A stretch of DNA of 64,000 nt from Leeuwenhoekiella parthenopeia. Lineage in GTDB: Bacteria > Bacteroidota > Bacteroidia > Flavobacteriales > Flavobacteriaceae. The notes beneath the pieces are model-generated. The model saw nothing but the letters and a program-made list of their open reading frames with translations, made no database searches and was not told the DNA's origin. Within the stretch, counting starts at the first letter, position 1. The number at the start of each line of letters is the position of its first letter. This document shows positions 8,167 to 17,385 of this stretch, piece by piece. Position numbers and translations under genes: made by a program. The stretch covers positions 1-64,000 of the forward strand of contig NZ_JAJGMW010000001.1 of NCBI RefSeq assembly GCF_020782115.1, in the 5' to 3' direction.

Positions 8167-8703
8167 TCAACCTTTCCGCTCAACGGGAACCCAGATTTCC
8201 TCCTCAGACTCGGGATGTTCGGGACCGTAGTACTTTTCGCCCAGGCGTTCAAAATGCGCGCGATCGTCAAGCTGGTAACCCGATTGTGGAAGCCAGATGC
8301 CGTAGATGTAATTGGAAGTTTCTACAAATTGTTTAACCGGCCCCACGTGGGTAAAAACAGCGTAAAGTCCGCCGGCCAAAACCTTAGTCTGCATTCCTTC
8401 AGGCACCAAGTTGAAATTCTCAACCTCTACAGCTGCCCAGCGCTCAAACTCAGTTTCCCGGGTAAATTCTTCCACTTTAAACCCGAATGGATACACCTGC
8501 ATCGAGTAAAACCCGGAATCTACGCGATTGACGATTTCTTTATGTCTGCTCATAAAATCCTTCCACAAAGCTGCGGTATCATCAAAGGAAAGCGTGGTGG
8601 TAACGCATTTTCCAATGAGCTTGCGAGATTCGACTTCGACTAGTTCAGGAGTTAATTTTTTAGAAGGATTGGTCATAGTTGTAAAATACTGATTTTCTGT
8701 CAA
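8167..8703 (-). CDS. GyrI-like / AraC effector-binding domain protein
   Basis: 178 residues without a DNA-binding domain. The whole protein looks like a stand-alone GyrI-like small-molecule-binding domain (the ligand-binding half of some AraC- and MerR-type regulators). Landmarks are ELVEVESRKLIGKCVTTTL at the start, AGGLYAVFTHVGPVKQFVETSNYIYGIWLPQSGY in outline at about 110-145, and EIWVPVER at the C-terminus. The conserved glutamate expected in the ligand pocket may be in the C-terminal EEEIWVPV stretch. Such proteins bind hydrophobic or cationic compounds; the ligand here is unknown. A second in-frame ATG at 8676 (MTNPSKKL) is an alternative start. Confidence 0.8.
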   Translation of the reverse strand: MTENQYFTTMTNPSKKLTPELVEVESRKLIGKCVTTTLSFDDTAALWKDFMSRHKEIVNRVDSGFYSMQVYPFGFKVEEFTRETEFERWAAVEVENFNLVPEGMQTKVLAGGLYAVFTHVGPVKQFVETSNYIYGIWLPQSGYQLDDRAHFERLGEKYYGPEHPESEEEIWVPVERKG

Positions 8704-8817
8704 TTTTCAAGTTGCCCGATTGCGCATGCAAAGAAGAACTAATCTAAAACTTGGCCTTTCTTTAACCTAAAGACTGATTCTAAACCCCTAATATTGATTG
8801 AACAAAAAATCAATACT

Positions 8818-8958
8818 ATGGAAGGCCACAAACTCATCAAACGCTTTTTTCTTTTTACCACAGCTATGCAAATAGGCTATTATGCCGTGAGATATGCTGA
8901 TAAAAACAAAGACGTGATCAAGAAGAAATATCAGGAACTGAAGTCTAAGAAAGCTTAA
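8818..8958 (+). CDS. Small hypothetical protein, 46 residues
   Basis: ATG at 8818 to TAA at 8956-8958. The protein begins MEGHKLIKRFFLFTTAMQIG, continues with a Tyr-rich YYAVRYAD stretch and ends in a strongly basic helix (KNKDVIKKKYQELKSKK). The first half is moderately hydrophobic and aromatic, the second charged, so it could be a small membrane-associated protein. Its stop codon is directly next to the stop of the convergent giant ATPase gene. I do not recognise a family. Support is only the clean frame, plausible amino-acid composition and a fit to the otherwise empty gap; a weak -7-like TAATATTG lies at 8789-8796. Confidence 0.5.
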   Translation: MEGHKLIKRFFLFTTAMQIGYYAVRYADKNKDVIKKKYQELKSKKA

Positions 8959-11900
8959 TTACATCTTTTTAATCCCGTGCTCCAGCACTTGTTTAATCCC
9001 TTCCAGATTCTCTGAAAACTGCATCATTTGGGCTAAAACCTGCGCCATTTCATTAGCATTCCCAAAGCCTTTGAGCTTGTTATTTTTTACAAAAGTTTCT
9101 TTGATCGAAGACCAGCGCGCAAGCTCTTCCGCAGAGATTGACCCGATCAATTCTTTATACTTTAACAAATTAGCTTCTGCCGAAGCGGTAAGCGTCTGCG
9201 ACTCACTCTCGTAATGGGACAGCAATAAAGTCTGCAATTCGTTCTCATTCATAATTGGTACCACTTTGGCCACCAGCTTATTCATATCCCGGTACGAGCC
9301 TTGAAGTTTAAAGGGCGGCTCAGTACGGTACGCATCTTCCATCGCTGCAGATTTGATGTAGGCAGCATTCACTTTGAGCACCGTATCCCGAATTTTTAAA
9401 ACTTTTTCAAGTATCGAATTGTATTCTTCAAGTTCGCGATTGCTGTGGTTTCCTTTAAGCTGAAGCTCTTCATTTCCGGTTTCCAGGCGTTGAAGCAGCG
9501 TATATACATCATCAAAATTCTTACTGCTCAGTTGTTGCAAAATCGGGTTTGCGGTAAGCGAATTTTCGATCAGACTCAATTTGAATAAATCTTCGGTATC
9601 CCCAATGATGTCTCCCAGGTTGTAAATATCTGCCCGGTTTGCAAGCATATCAGGAATCTGGAACTTTGCGCCGCTTTCGGTATAGGGGTTACCCGCCATA
9701 ATTACACAAAATTTCTTTCCGCGTAAATCGTAAGTTTTTGGCTTTTCGCGATACACCCCTTCTATTTTACGGGTTCCGTCAGAAAGCGAAATAAATTTCT
9801 GTAAAAACTCCGGATTGCAATGCTGAATATCATCCAGATACAGCATCACATTATTTCCCATTTCAAAAGCCAGATTAAGTTTTTTAAGTTCCTCGCGCGA
9901 AGCCGAATTGGTCGCAGCAGCCGGATCTACCGAAGTCACCTCGTGCCCTATTGCCGGACCGTTAATTTTCATAAATACGAGTCCGAGCCGGTTTGCGATA
10001 TACTCCATCAGCGTGGTTTTACCATATCCCGGTGGCGAAATAAGCAACAGCATCCCCATTCTATCGGTTCGTGTGGTATCGCCCACCGTTCCCAATTGCT
10101 TGGCCAGATTATCCCCAAACAATGGAAAATACACCTGATCGATTAATTTATTGCGTACGAAAGAAGTGAGGACCTTCGGTTTAAATTCCTCCAGTTTCAG
10201 TTCTTCCTTAAGACGCTCGGTCACTTCGTGTTTCGCTTTGCGAAAAGCTTCAAAGGCTGCCACATCCTCATCAACAAAACGCGCTAAAGTCGCCGTAAAC
10301 TGATGATAATTAAAGCTAAAACTACCTTCAGAAATGGTCTGGTGATCGCCTTTTAAACCACTGATTTCTTCAAAAGCTGAAATCGCATTGATTTCTGAAA
10401 CCGAATCGTCTTCAAAAAGAATGAGGCACACGACCTCATCCACGTACGAAAGTTTATTCTTCTGCTCGATCACCGATGCTTCCGTTTTGGCACGCACAAA
10501 AGCCGTCACCCACTGACGTATCAGGGCAATTTTAGATTCAAAATCCGCCTGATTCTCATAGCTGTTTTTAAACCGAATATCGGCCTGTCTGTTTTTCAGA
10601 TCATTTAGAAAAGCTTCCTTTAGATCAACAGCAACCGCACTTTGAGTAAATAAATCGTCACTTTGAAGTTCTGCAAACAGGTAGGAAGCGGTCGTAGCAC
10701 TCTGTTCAGGATCAAAAAGCAGGCTGGTTTCTGCGAAATGATTCAGTTTGTTGATCAGATAATCGAGAACAAAATTAGACTCCGGATTGTCTGGAAAATA
10801 CTGCAGGACTTCCCCGGAAGCTTTCAGCTTTAAATTGATCCTTTTTTGCTCTTCAGCTTCCAGACTATTCCAAAAATACTGAGCATTTGCCCGTATTTGC
10901 GGATTGTAGATCAACAAACCTAAATTCTTATGCTTGTGTACCAAAACCTTCAGAATCTGTGCGGCATCCTGGTCGTGAACGCCCTTCACGTAACCCTCGC
11001 TGTAATTGGAATTGCTCACGCGCTGCACGTACGCTAAAAGCTCTGCGTCACTCGCATTATACAACATGTCGAAAGCTTCGGTCTTAAATAATTTATAAGC
11101 TAAATAAGCTGCACGATACACGTTTTCATTTTCAGAAACATATTCCTGATCCCATATCTGGCGGGAGTTGAGCAACACAGGGTTATCCAGTTGCTGGTAA
11201 AAGTCGGTACCCGTAAGGTGATAGGCCAAAATTCCATCTTTGAGAACTATGGTAAGATCTAACGGCTGCCGGTTTACGCCAAATTTGTGTTTCCCCAGCT
11301 TGATGATGTTTTCACCATCTTCATACAGATCCAATTTATCTTTGAGTTTCCGCAGGGCATCTTCGCGAGCCACTTTAAGCGCCGTCTCGAGTTCTTCGGC
11401 TTTACCGCTGTCTTCAAGATCATTAAGCTGTACAATGATATCGCGCACTTTGTTAATCATCAGGTCGGAAGCAAAATACCCGTTAATCTCATCTGCCGAA
11501 CCCAGACTTTGGGCACGTTTCACCACTCCTTTCAGAATGCGTTCTGAAGCATTTTGCAACGCAAGCGCTTTCTTATTACGCTTTTCAACCAAAGCATTTT
11601 TGCGGGCTTCAAAAGCGGCATAAACTTCTTCGCGCTTCTCGATGATACGCGTTACAAATTCTTCAAAGTCAGCAAATTTGCCTTCAAGCTCTTCAAGCTG
11701 AATCGAAATTTTATTCTGAAACTCGTCGCATTTCTCGGGAGTATTGGCAATATCCAGATAGTTGATGATACTTTGGTCAATCAACTTTAGCTGTGCTGCA
11801 AAATCAGCCTGTGCCTCAGCGCTTCCGAGGCTTTTCTTTTTGTTCTTTAAGGCCGCTTTAAGCTGATTGATCGTGGCAAAAATCAGCGAAATGTTATCGA

Positions 11901-13869
11901 TGATCTGCGTGGCGTGTGCGGTGTCTTCAATTTCGAGATTGGTAACGATATCGATGAGCAACTCGAGGTCTGCTGCAATCTGATTGACTTCGTCTTCCAG
12001 ACCTTTAGCCTCAATAACTTTTTTAACCGAATCAAGCTTTTGCTGCTTTTCAGCAACCTGATTGTGATAGGGCTGCAGGGCTTTATCATCCAGTAAAAAC
12101 TGGACGCAACGCCGCGAAATTTTCTGGGTTTGCTCGCCGATTTCGGTTTCCAGCGTATTGAGAAAATCGAGATCTACATAACGCACCTCCCGCAGACTGA
12201 TGACCTTACCGCGCAAACTGCGCAACTGGGTGAGCAAGGCCACAAACTCGTTAATCGATTTAAACGAAGTGCTCTTGATTTTACCAAATAAAGCTTCGGC
12301 CTCCTTGCGTATTTCCTGAGTTTGCTGCGCAGCATGCCGGCGCAATTCGGTTACTTTTTCAAACTCATCAATAGCCGCATTTGCCGCTTTATTGATTTCG
12401 CGAAGCGGAAGGTCTAAGCGCTGCGTTTCGTCTTCATTGAGCCAGTAATACGCATCCTGAATGTCTTTGGCAGACTTGGCGATATCAGCGTACAAACCAT
12501 CGTAATTATCTTCTTTATTGAGTAAGGTAATCAGCGCCTGAGACTCGGCCATTGCCTTTACAATATCTTTGTTCCCGATTTTGTAAAGAAGCGTATCAGT
12601 ATGCTGTGAGGGCATATAATCGCCTTTCAGAAAAGGTGTTTGCCAGATCTGAACAATATGGTGCTTCGTTTGGTTTTCTTCGGCAGTAAAATAGCAGAGT
12701 TCACCATCTTCCAAAATCGTAAACCCACTGCAGACGATAGGTGTTTTAATTTCCTGACTGATGATGTTATAGGACATCAGTTTGTAGAGCCCTTTTCCGG
12801 GTTCGTAAAACACGTACATAAAGTCTTCGCCATTGGGCGAACTTATTTTCTGCTGAAACTTTAAATTGATCAATCCGTCATCAAAGACTTTGTATTCGCC
12901 GGTTTGCAGGTAATAGCCATCGGGGAAAATGATTCCCTGATCGTCCGGAAGCAAAACAGCTGCGACGCCAATGCTCTGTATCTTGTGTACGGCTTTTATC
13001 TTGTGGTTGTACACAAAATAGCGTGAAGCTTCCTGAAAAGGCTTGATTTCTATGGCGATAAGATTCCCCAAATTTGCATAACGGTATTGCCCGTCATCAA
13101 GCGTCTGGTCAAAATGCTCTACCGGCTCTGAGAAAATGCCTTTTCCGTCTTCGGTGTTGTCTTCAATTTTTATGGTGAGATCGCCGCCAATTGTTTCCAC
13201 AAAAACCCGATCCAAAATCGAAACGTGTGAATGCACACCATAGCGGTGCATATCGCGGGTAACTTCCTGCCATTTAAACTCGTGCTGCGGCGGAAAACGA
13301 TACTCGTGATCGCTGCGGTTATCTACATATTCCAGCTGATTTTCATTGATCAGCCATTTAAAAGTTTTGATATCACTTACGCTTTCGCTCAGCTGAAAAA
13401 CCATATGCAAATAGTTCCCTATGATCGCGAAGCGCGAAAAAATGGTATTGCGATAATACTTATAGAGGTTTGCGAAATCGGTTTTAAAGGTATCATCCTC
13501 CAGCAACTCGAGGCTTATGGGATCAAAGCGGTTTTCAGTAAAGGTGTATATACTGAACACGTCTGAAAGTTTGATCTCTGTACGCAGGCCAAAATGCACG
13601 TTATACCCAAAAATACAGGTGTTCCCCAGCGATACAATATCACGTGCGATACAGTTATTTTCGGTACTGATACGGTCGTTGGCAATCAGCTTGGTTTCAA
13701 GCGAACCGAAAACCGTTTTTCGGGACTCGTTTAAAGCCGTGAGTTTCTGCTGAAGCTCTTCCTTTTGCTTTTGCAAACGCCCACGAATGATGGCGTAGGT
13801 TCCGCCGTCAAGGGTGTCCTGATTGGGAGTTTCTGTAGGGTTATTTATAGATTTTGACGTTTCTGCCAT
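8959..13869 (-). CDS. Giant DUF3686-family AAA+ ATPase (annotated elsewhere as DNA repair ATPase)
   Basis: About 1636 residues. The N-terminal half (about 30-480) is rich in beta strands and aromatic repeats. A long predicted coiled-coil part (about 490-860) full of E, K, Q and A follows, and a MoxR-like AAA+ module lies near the C-terminus. Numbering from a possible GTG start at 13881, Walker A is PPGYGKTT with K1288, Walker B is MLYLDDIQ with D1350-D1351, and a sensor-like CVIMAGNPYTESG follows. The family is often called DNA repair ATPase, but I know of no direct proof of that role. Its place after PspA, YqiJ-like and flotillin genes suggests a membrane-stress function or remodelling of these partners. 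The ATG at 13869 (MAETSKS) looks a better start than the GTG four codons upstream. Confidence 0.85.
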   Translation of the reverse strand: MAETSKSINNPTETPNQDTLDGGTYAIIRGRLQKQKEELQQKLTALNESRKTVFGSLETKLIANDRISTENNCIARDIVSLGNTCIFGYNVHFGLRTEIKLSDVFSIYTFTENRFDPISLELLEDDTFKTDFANLYKYYRNTIFSRFAIIGNYLHMVFQLSESVSDIKTFKWLINENQLEYVDNRSDHEYRFPPQHEFKWQEVTRDMHRYGVHSHVSILDRVFVETIGGDLTIKIEDNTEDGKGIFSEPVEHFDQTLDDGQYRYANLGNLIAIEIKPFQEASRYFVYNHKIKAVHKIQSIGVAAVLLPDDQGIIFPDGYYLQTGEYKVFDDGLINLKFQQKISSPNGEDFMYVFYEPGKGLYKLMSYNIISQEIKTPIVCSGFTILEDGELCYFTAEENQTKHHIVQIWQTPFLKGDYMPSQHTDTLLYKIGNKDIVKAMAESQALITLLNKEDNYDGLYADIAKSAKDIQDAYYWLNEDETQRLDLPLREINKAANAAIDEFEKVTELRRHAAQQTQEIRKEAEALFGKIKSTSFKSINEFVALLTQLRSLRGKVISLREVRYVDLDFLNTLETEIGEQTQKISRRCVQFLLDDKALQPYHNQVAEKQQKLDSVKKVIEAKGLEDEVNQIAADLELLIDIVTNLEIEDTAHATQIIDNISLIFATINQLKAALKNKKKSLGSAEAQADFAAQLKLIDQSIINYLDIANTPEKCDEFQNKISIQLEELEGKFADFEEFVTRIIEKREEVYAAFEARKNALVEKRNKKALALQNASERILKGVVKRAQSLGSADEINGYFASDLMINKVRDIIVQLNDLEDSGKAEELETALKVAREDALRKLKDKLDLYEDGENIIKLGKHKFGVNRQPLDLTIVLKDGILAYHLTGTDFYQQLDNPVLLNSRQIWDQEYVSENENVYRAAYLAYKLFKTEAFDMLYNASDAELLAYVQRVSNSNYSEGYVKGVHDQDAAQILKVLVHKHKNLGLLIYNPQIRANAQYFWNSLEAEEQKRINLKLKASGEVLQYFPDNPESNFVLDYLINKLNHFAETSLLFDPEQSATTASYLFAELQSDDLFTQSAVAVDLKEAFLNDLKNRQADIRFKNSYENQADFESKIALIRQWVTAFVRAKTEASVIEQKNKLSYVDEVVCLILFEDDSVSEINAISAFEEISGLKGDHQTISEGSFSFNYHQFTATLARFVDEDVAAFEAFRKAKHEVTERLKEELKLEEFKPKVLTSFVRNKLIDQVYFPLFGDNLAKQLGTVGDTTRTDRMGMLLLISPPGYGKTTLMEYIANRLGLVFMKINGPAIGHEVTSVDPAAATNSASREELKKLNLAFEMGNNVMLYLDDIQHCNPEFLQKFISLSDGTRKIEGVYREKPKTYDLRGKKFCVIMAGNPYTESGAKFQIPDMLANRADIYNLGDIIGDTEDLFKLSLIENSLTANPILQQLSSKNFDDVYTLLQRLETGNEELQLKGNHSNRELEEYNSILEKVLKIRDTVLKVNAAYIKSAAMEDAYRTEPPFKLQGSYRDMNKLVAKVVPIMNENELQTLLLSHYESESQTLTASAEANLLKYKELIGSISAEELARWSSIKETFVKNNKLKGFGNANEMAQVLAQMMQFSENLEGIKQVLEHGIKKM

Positions 13870-13927
13870 TTTAAATCTCACTTTTTTAAGTAATTAATAG
13901 TACTCTTAAATAGAGTAACTAACTAAA

Positions 13928-14073
13928 TAGGTCTTCGACCCCCGACGCATCGGGGCAAACTGACGAACATTGTCACACTGAGCTTGTCGAAGTGCAATTT
14001 CAAACTTAACCTAACGAGTCATCTTGTGATGCTGAACTTGTTGAAGTGTTGTGTCACGCTGAGCCTGTCGAAG
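13928..14073. repeat. Cluster of dispersed CTGAGC-GTCGAAG repeats
   Basis: Copies of a 15-base core CTGAGCYTGTCGAAG are at 13978-13992 and 14059-14073, with a degenerate copy at 14032-14046 (CTGAACTTGTTGAAG). A GC-rich hairpin CCCCGA-CGCA-TCGGGG is at 13940-13955, next to CTTCGA and AACTGAC, which look like eroded ends of the same element. The copies are in intergenic DNA just upstream of the giant ATPase gene. They are non-coding. Confidence 0.8.
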
Positions 14074-14100
14074 CGCTTCCGTCTAAAACAAAGCCTATTT

Positions 14101-14412
14101 CTACTTTTCAATTCTATTACCGAACTGGGTGTAATTCTTCGAAAACAAAATCAAATTTTCCCAATTACCTTCAATGAGAGCTATTTTCTTTCTCCTACTC
14201 CAGCCCTTTATTTTCTTCTCCCATAAAATAGCCTGATCTGCCTGATTAAAGCTTTCACTCCAAACTAACTAGACAGATCTGCGTTTAAATGTATAGGAAT
14301 CAGATCTGAGCCCCGAGTTATGCTGATCGACACGTAAATCCAAATTACTGGACACACCGGTGTAAAAGCTATCATCGCTACATTTCAAGATATAAACGAA
14401 ATAGGTTTTCAT
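14101..14412 (-). pseudogene. GIY-YIG endonuclease-like gene broken by one amber codon
   Basis: On the minus strand ATG at 14412 opens a frame of 103 codons, closed by TAG at 14103-14101. It carries the full small GIY-YIG (UPF0213-like) pattern: MKTYFVYILKCSDDSFYTGV, then HNSGLRSDSYT, then, past the stop, LVWSESFNQADQAILWEKK, IKGWSRRKKIALIEG. The only break is TAG at 14271-14269 (codon 48), exactly where relatives have a Glu codon in V-E-L-V-W, so one G-to-T change explains it. Both halves stay in one frame. The protein family is found in many copies in Bacteroidota; function of the intact proteins is unclear. A truncated 47-residue product is possible but would lack the conserved C-terminal KQIKGWSR-type segment. 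Confidence 0.85.
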
Positions 14413-14436
14413 TTGATGTCTAGTGGTTCTATAGGT

Positions 14437-14585
14437 CTTCGACAAGCTCAGACTGACATTTGATTTCCTTTTTTGACTCTACGCCCCCCGAAGCTTCGGG
14501 GCAGACTGACATTACAATGAGTTCGCATTTTTCAAGTCTTCGACAAGCTCAGACTGACAATTGAGTCACGCTGAGCCTGTCGAAG
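14437..14585. repeat. CTGAGC-GTCGAAG repeat copies next to the flotillin gene
   Basis: CTTCGACAAGCTCAG at 14437-14451 and 14538-14552, and the inverted copy CTGAGCCTGTCGAAG at 14571-14585. The last two can pair as a 15-base stem with one wobble, and the pair ends three bases before the flotillin stop codon. A perfect 16-base palindrome CCCCGAAGCTTCGGGG lies at 14486-14501. The pair may act as a transcription or mRNA-end structure for the flotillin operon. Confidence 0.8.
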
Positions 14586-14587
14586 CG

Positions 14588-16654
14588 TTACTTCAACTTC
14601 TTGCTGTCAATACCCAGCCCTTTTGCCAGGTTGAACAAATTGCTGAACAAAGTTTGCTCCTCGCTGTCGTGTGATTGCTCTTTGAGATGCATCAAGAGGT
14701 TGGCAATGGTCAGGTTCTTGATATCTTCCGAAGAAACACCGTATTTGTCAGCAAACTCCTTTACTTTTTCAAGCAGGTTGCCTTTGACGTCGTCACTGCC
14801 CAGAATTGCATTTTTCACATCCTGAATATTGGTGCTGTTTGCAACCAGTCGATCATAGCCTTTGGCTCTGGTAATCTGACCAATAATCTGATCAAAGAAC
14901 ATAGTCTCACCACCTACAATATCAATCTTCGCGGCTTTAAGCGCATCACCTATCACCTGTGCCTGAGCATCGGCAATATCTTTTTGAATGTTGATGTGTG
15001 CCAAATCTACCTGAAGTTCTTTATCCAGACGCAGTTTGAACTCTTCATGTTCTTTACCTACACCATCCAGTTTCTTCATCGCATTGGCTTTCTCTTCGAT
15101 TCCGGCAGCATCAGCCATCGCTTTCTCTTTGATCACCGCTGCTTCTGCAAGACCGTCTTTGCGTTTGGCTTCAGCTTTAGCTTCCATACCGGCAGCTTCG
15201 GCCTTCATTTTCTTCTCGATGATTGAAGCTTCTACGATTCCCTGGCGCTCGTTAGCATCTGCCTTAGCGTGCATTACCTGCGCTTCAGACATACCTACTG
15301 TCGCTTCTTCTTTCGCCTGTGCTTCGGCTAAAATCTTACGTGCCTGAGCTTCTTTTTCTGAAGCTTCCTTATGAGCAAGTGCCTCGATGTTGATTTCTTC
15401 AGCCTTCTGTTTTGCGGCTTCTTTTTGGGCCTCTGCGGCTTTTATGGTTTTGATCAGATCTTCCTGAGCATTGGCTTCGGCAATCGTGATTTTAACCTGC
15501 TTCTCCCGGTCTGCGGTTTTAAAGGCCTGAATATCTTTCATACTCTCCTGCTCTTCTACCACGCCTTTTTCGAGCATTACGCGGTCGCGAATCACATCCT
15601 GAATATTTTTCTTCTCTACTTCAACCACCTTCTCTTTCTCAATCTGAGCCAGAGTTACCACGCGCTCTCTTTCGGTAGCCTCGAGTAAACGGTCTTTTTC
15701 AACACGCTCGGTTTCTACCACATCGGTACGCATCTTGTTCTTGGCAGCCACAATAATCTGACGTTCCATATTTTCTTCAGCTACCTTAACTTTTTCCTGT
15801 GTGGCAATACGCGCAGTCTCTGACTTTAAGCGCTCTTCTTCAGCTACTTTCAGCGTTTCAGCCTCTTCACGGGCTTTGATGTTGGCAATCTCCCGTTTTT
15901 GCTGCTCTTCTTTCTCAGCCAATTGCTTGTCGAGCTCTAAAATAGCTTCGCGGGCTTCCACATCCTGCTTGCGAATGGTTTTTTCCTCATCGCGCTTAAT
16001 CAGGTTTGCTTTTACATTCTGAGCTGCGGTGAGTTCTGTAATTTTCTTGATCCCTTCCGCATCCAGAATATTATCGGGTTTTAGATGAGTGACCGGAGTC
16101 TGTTCCAGAAAGTCGATCGCACAATCTTCGAGGGTATAGCCGTTAAGGTCTGTACCAATGATATCAACGATCTCATCGCGGAATTCACGGCGGGCCTCAT
16201 ACAATTCAATAAACTGAAACTTTTTACCTACCGTTTTCAGGGCTTCGGAAAATTTAGCCTCAAAAAGATCCTCAAGGGTTTCTATGCGGGAAGCACGGGC
16301 AACACCGATGGTCTGCGCCACTTTTTTGATATAGGCCACATCGTTGTTAACACGAACGAAGAATGCCACCTTAATATCTGCCCGCATATTGTCTTTACAA
16401 ATAAGGCCTTCAACGCCCAGGCGTTCAATCTGGATTTTCTTAACCGAAACGTCCATTATTTCCACTCTGTGGAAGACCGGAACCACGTAGAGTCCTTTGT
16501 CTGTAGCCACTTTTGTACCCCCAAAACCGGTACGAATAAGCGCCTGTCCCTGATGTACTTTTTTGTAAAACATCGCGATGATCGCGAAATAAACGATGAT
16601 CAGGAACAAGAGTACTCCTAATCCAATTCCAATAATTGGTAAAACTTGATTCAT
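14588..16654 (-). CDS. Flotillin-like SPFH protein (YqiK type)
   Basis: 688 residues. One N-terminal membrane segment (about 5-30, GIGLGVLLFLIIVYFAIIAM) is followed by the SPFH/Band 7 domain (about 35-200; KKVHQGQALIRTGFGG at its start). A very long coiled coil of E-A-K-rich repeats (about 205-540) follows, then a conserved C-terminal part (DIVGGETMFFDQI, TRAKGYDRLVANS). This is the bacterial flotillin layout; it is expected to form large oligomeric scaffolds in the inner membrane. The gene is 15 bases after the YqiJ-like gene, the same pairing as yqiJ-yqiK in E. coli. It is the fourth gene of a run starting at 18513. The last coding bases abut inverted repeats at 14538-14585. Confidence 0.92.
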   Translation of the reverse strand: MNQVLPIIGIGLGVLLFLIIVYFAIIAMFYKKVHQGQALIRTGFGGTKVATDKGLYVVPVFHRVEIMDVSVKKIQIERLGVEGLICKDNMRADIKVAFFVRVNNDVAYIKKVAQTIGVARASRIETLEDLFEAKFSEALKTVGKKFQFIELYEARREFRDEIVDIIGTDLNGYTLEDCAIDFLEQTPVTHLKPDNILDAEGIKKITELTAAQNVKANLIKRDEEKTIRKQDVEAREAILELDKQLAEKEEQQKREIANIKAREEAETLKVAEEERLKSETARIATQEKVKVAEENMERQIIVAAKNKMRTDVVETERVEKDRLLEATERERVVTLAQIEKEKVVEVEKKNIQDVIRDRVMLEKGVVEEQESMKDIQAFKTADREKQVKITIAEANAQEDLIKTIKAAEAQKEAAKQKAEEINIEALAHKEASEKEAQARKILAEAQAKEEATVGMSEAQVMHAKADANERQGIVEASIIEKKMKAEAAGMEAKAEAKRKDGLAEAAVIKEKAMADAAGIEEKANAMKKLDGVGKEHEEFKLRLDKELQVDLAHINIQKDIADAQAQVIGDALKAAKIDIVGGETMFFDQIIGQITRAKGYDRLVANSTNIQDVKNAILGSDDVKGNLLEKVKEFADKYGVSSEDIKNLTIANLLMHLKEQSHDSEEQTLFSNLFNLAKGLGIDSKKLK

Positions 16655-16669
16655 TTTTGATTGATTTAT

Positions 16670-17383
16670 TTAGTCGTTATAATTCTCTACTAGGTAATAA
16701 TTATGATCTGCAGATTGTTTGATGATCAACACCGTGCTGCCGTAAGCAAGAGGTTCGCCGGTTAGGGATTTTACGTAAACAGACATCGCGTTACCGTCTG
16801 CCAGTACTTCGGCATTGCCCATTTTTTCACCAGCAATAGAGGAAAGCAATGTTGCTTTTCGGCCCAAAAAGTCTATCGCCACATCACCATCTTTATTTAA
16901 ATGCCTAAAGAAGCCTTTAAACGGAGCGGTAAATAGCTTGTTGACGATTAATGCCGGAAACAAAGCCACAAGCATAATGACAAAGCCAAGTACATTGTCA
17001 TACGTAAATGTAAGAGCGGTCGTCAGCGTGGTCATTAACCACCAGATGAAAATCCAGCAGGTAAAGGTGAACATAAACGGAAGCCCTACAAAGTTGAAAT
17101 AGATCAGAAAAATCTGCCAGGCTTTTAAAGGCTTACGGCGTTTTCCTACTACATGTTCTTTGTTTACTTCGACATTTGAAACATCTTCAAAGTCCATAGT
17201 ACCCCCTTCAATGTTAGGCTCAAAATCTGCATCAACGTCCACATCGACATCCACATCAATGTCAAGGTCAAAGTCGATACCTCCTATCATCGTGACAATC
17301 CAGTACAGGATCAAAATGATGAGTAAGATGGTGAGGACGATATTTACCTCCGAAAAAAGTACTTCTGTAAGCGTTGCGTTCAC
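16670..17383 (-). CDS. YqiJ-like membrane protein with C-terminal OB-fold (NfeD-type)
   Basis: 237 residues. Predicted layout: one membrane segment (about 13-36), an acidic Asp/Val stretch of alternating D and V at about 40-52, two or more membrane segments at about 88-145, and a C-terminal soluble OB-fold-like domain (about 165-235) with FLGRKATLLSSIAGEK, GNAEV and YGSTVLIIKQ. The OB-fold is the partner module of SPFH proteins in the NfeD and YqiJ families, and the SPFH gene follows 15 bases downstream. The Asp/Val run is unusual and may bind divalent cations or simply be low complexity. It starts three bases after the pspA-like stop, so coupling is likely. Confidence 0.85.
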   Translation of the reverse strand: MNATLTEVLFSEVNIVLTILLIILILYWIVTMIGGIDFDLDIDVDVDVDVDADFEPNIEGGTMDFEDVSNVEVNKEHVVGKRRKPLKAWQIFLIYFNFVGLPFMFTFTCWIFIWWLMTTLTTALTFTYDNVLGFVIMLVALFPALIVNKLFTAPFKGFFRHLNKDGDVAIDFLGRKATLLSSIAGEKMGNAEVLADGNAMSVYVKSLTGEPLAYGSTVLIIKQSADHNYYLVENYND

Positions 17384-17385
17384 GT

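Noticed and set aside
13870-13881. GTG start for the giant ATPase
   Set aside because: The ATG four codons downstream is a better start; the GTG adds only MRFK with no extra support.
13984-14226. Plus-strand open frame of 80 codons
   Set aside because: It is antisense to the GIY-YIG remnant and starts in the dispersed repeats; the opposite strand explains the sequence.
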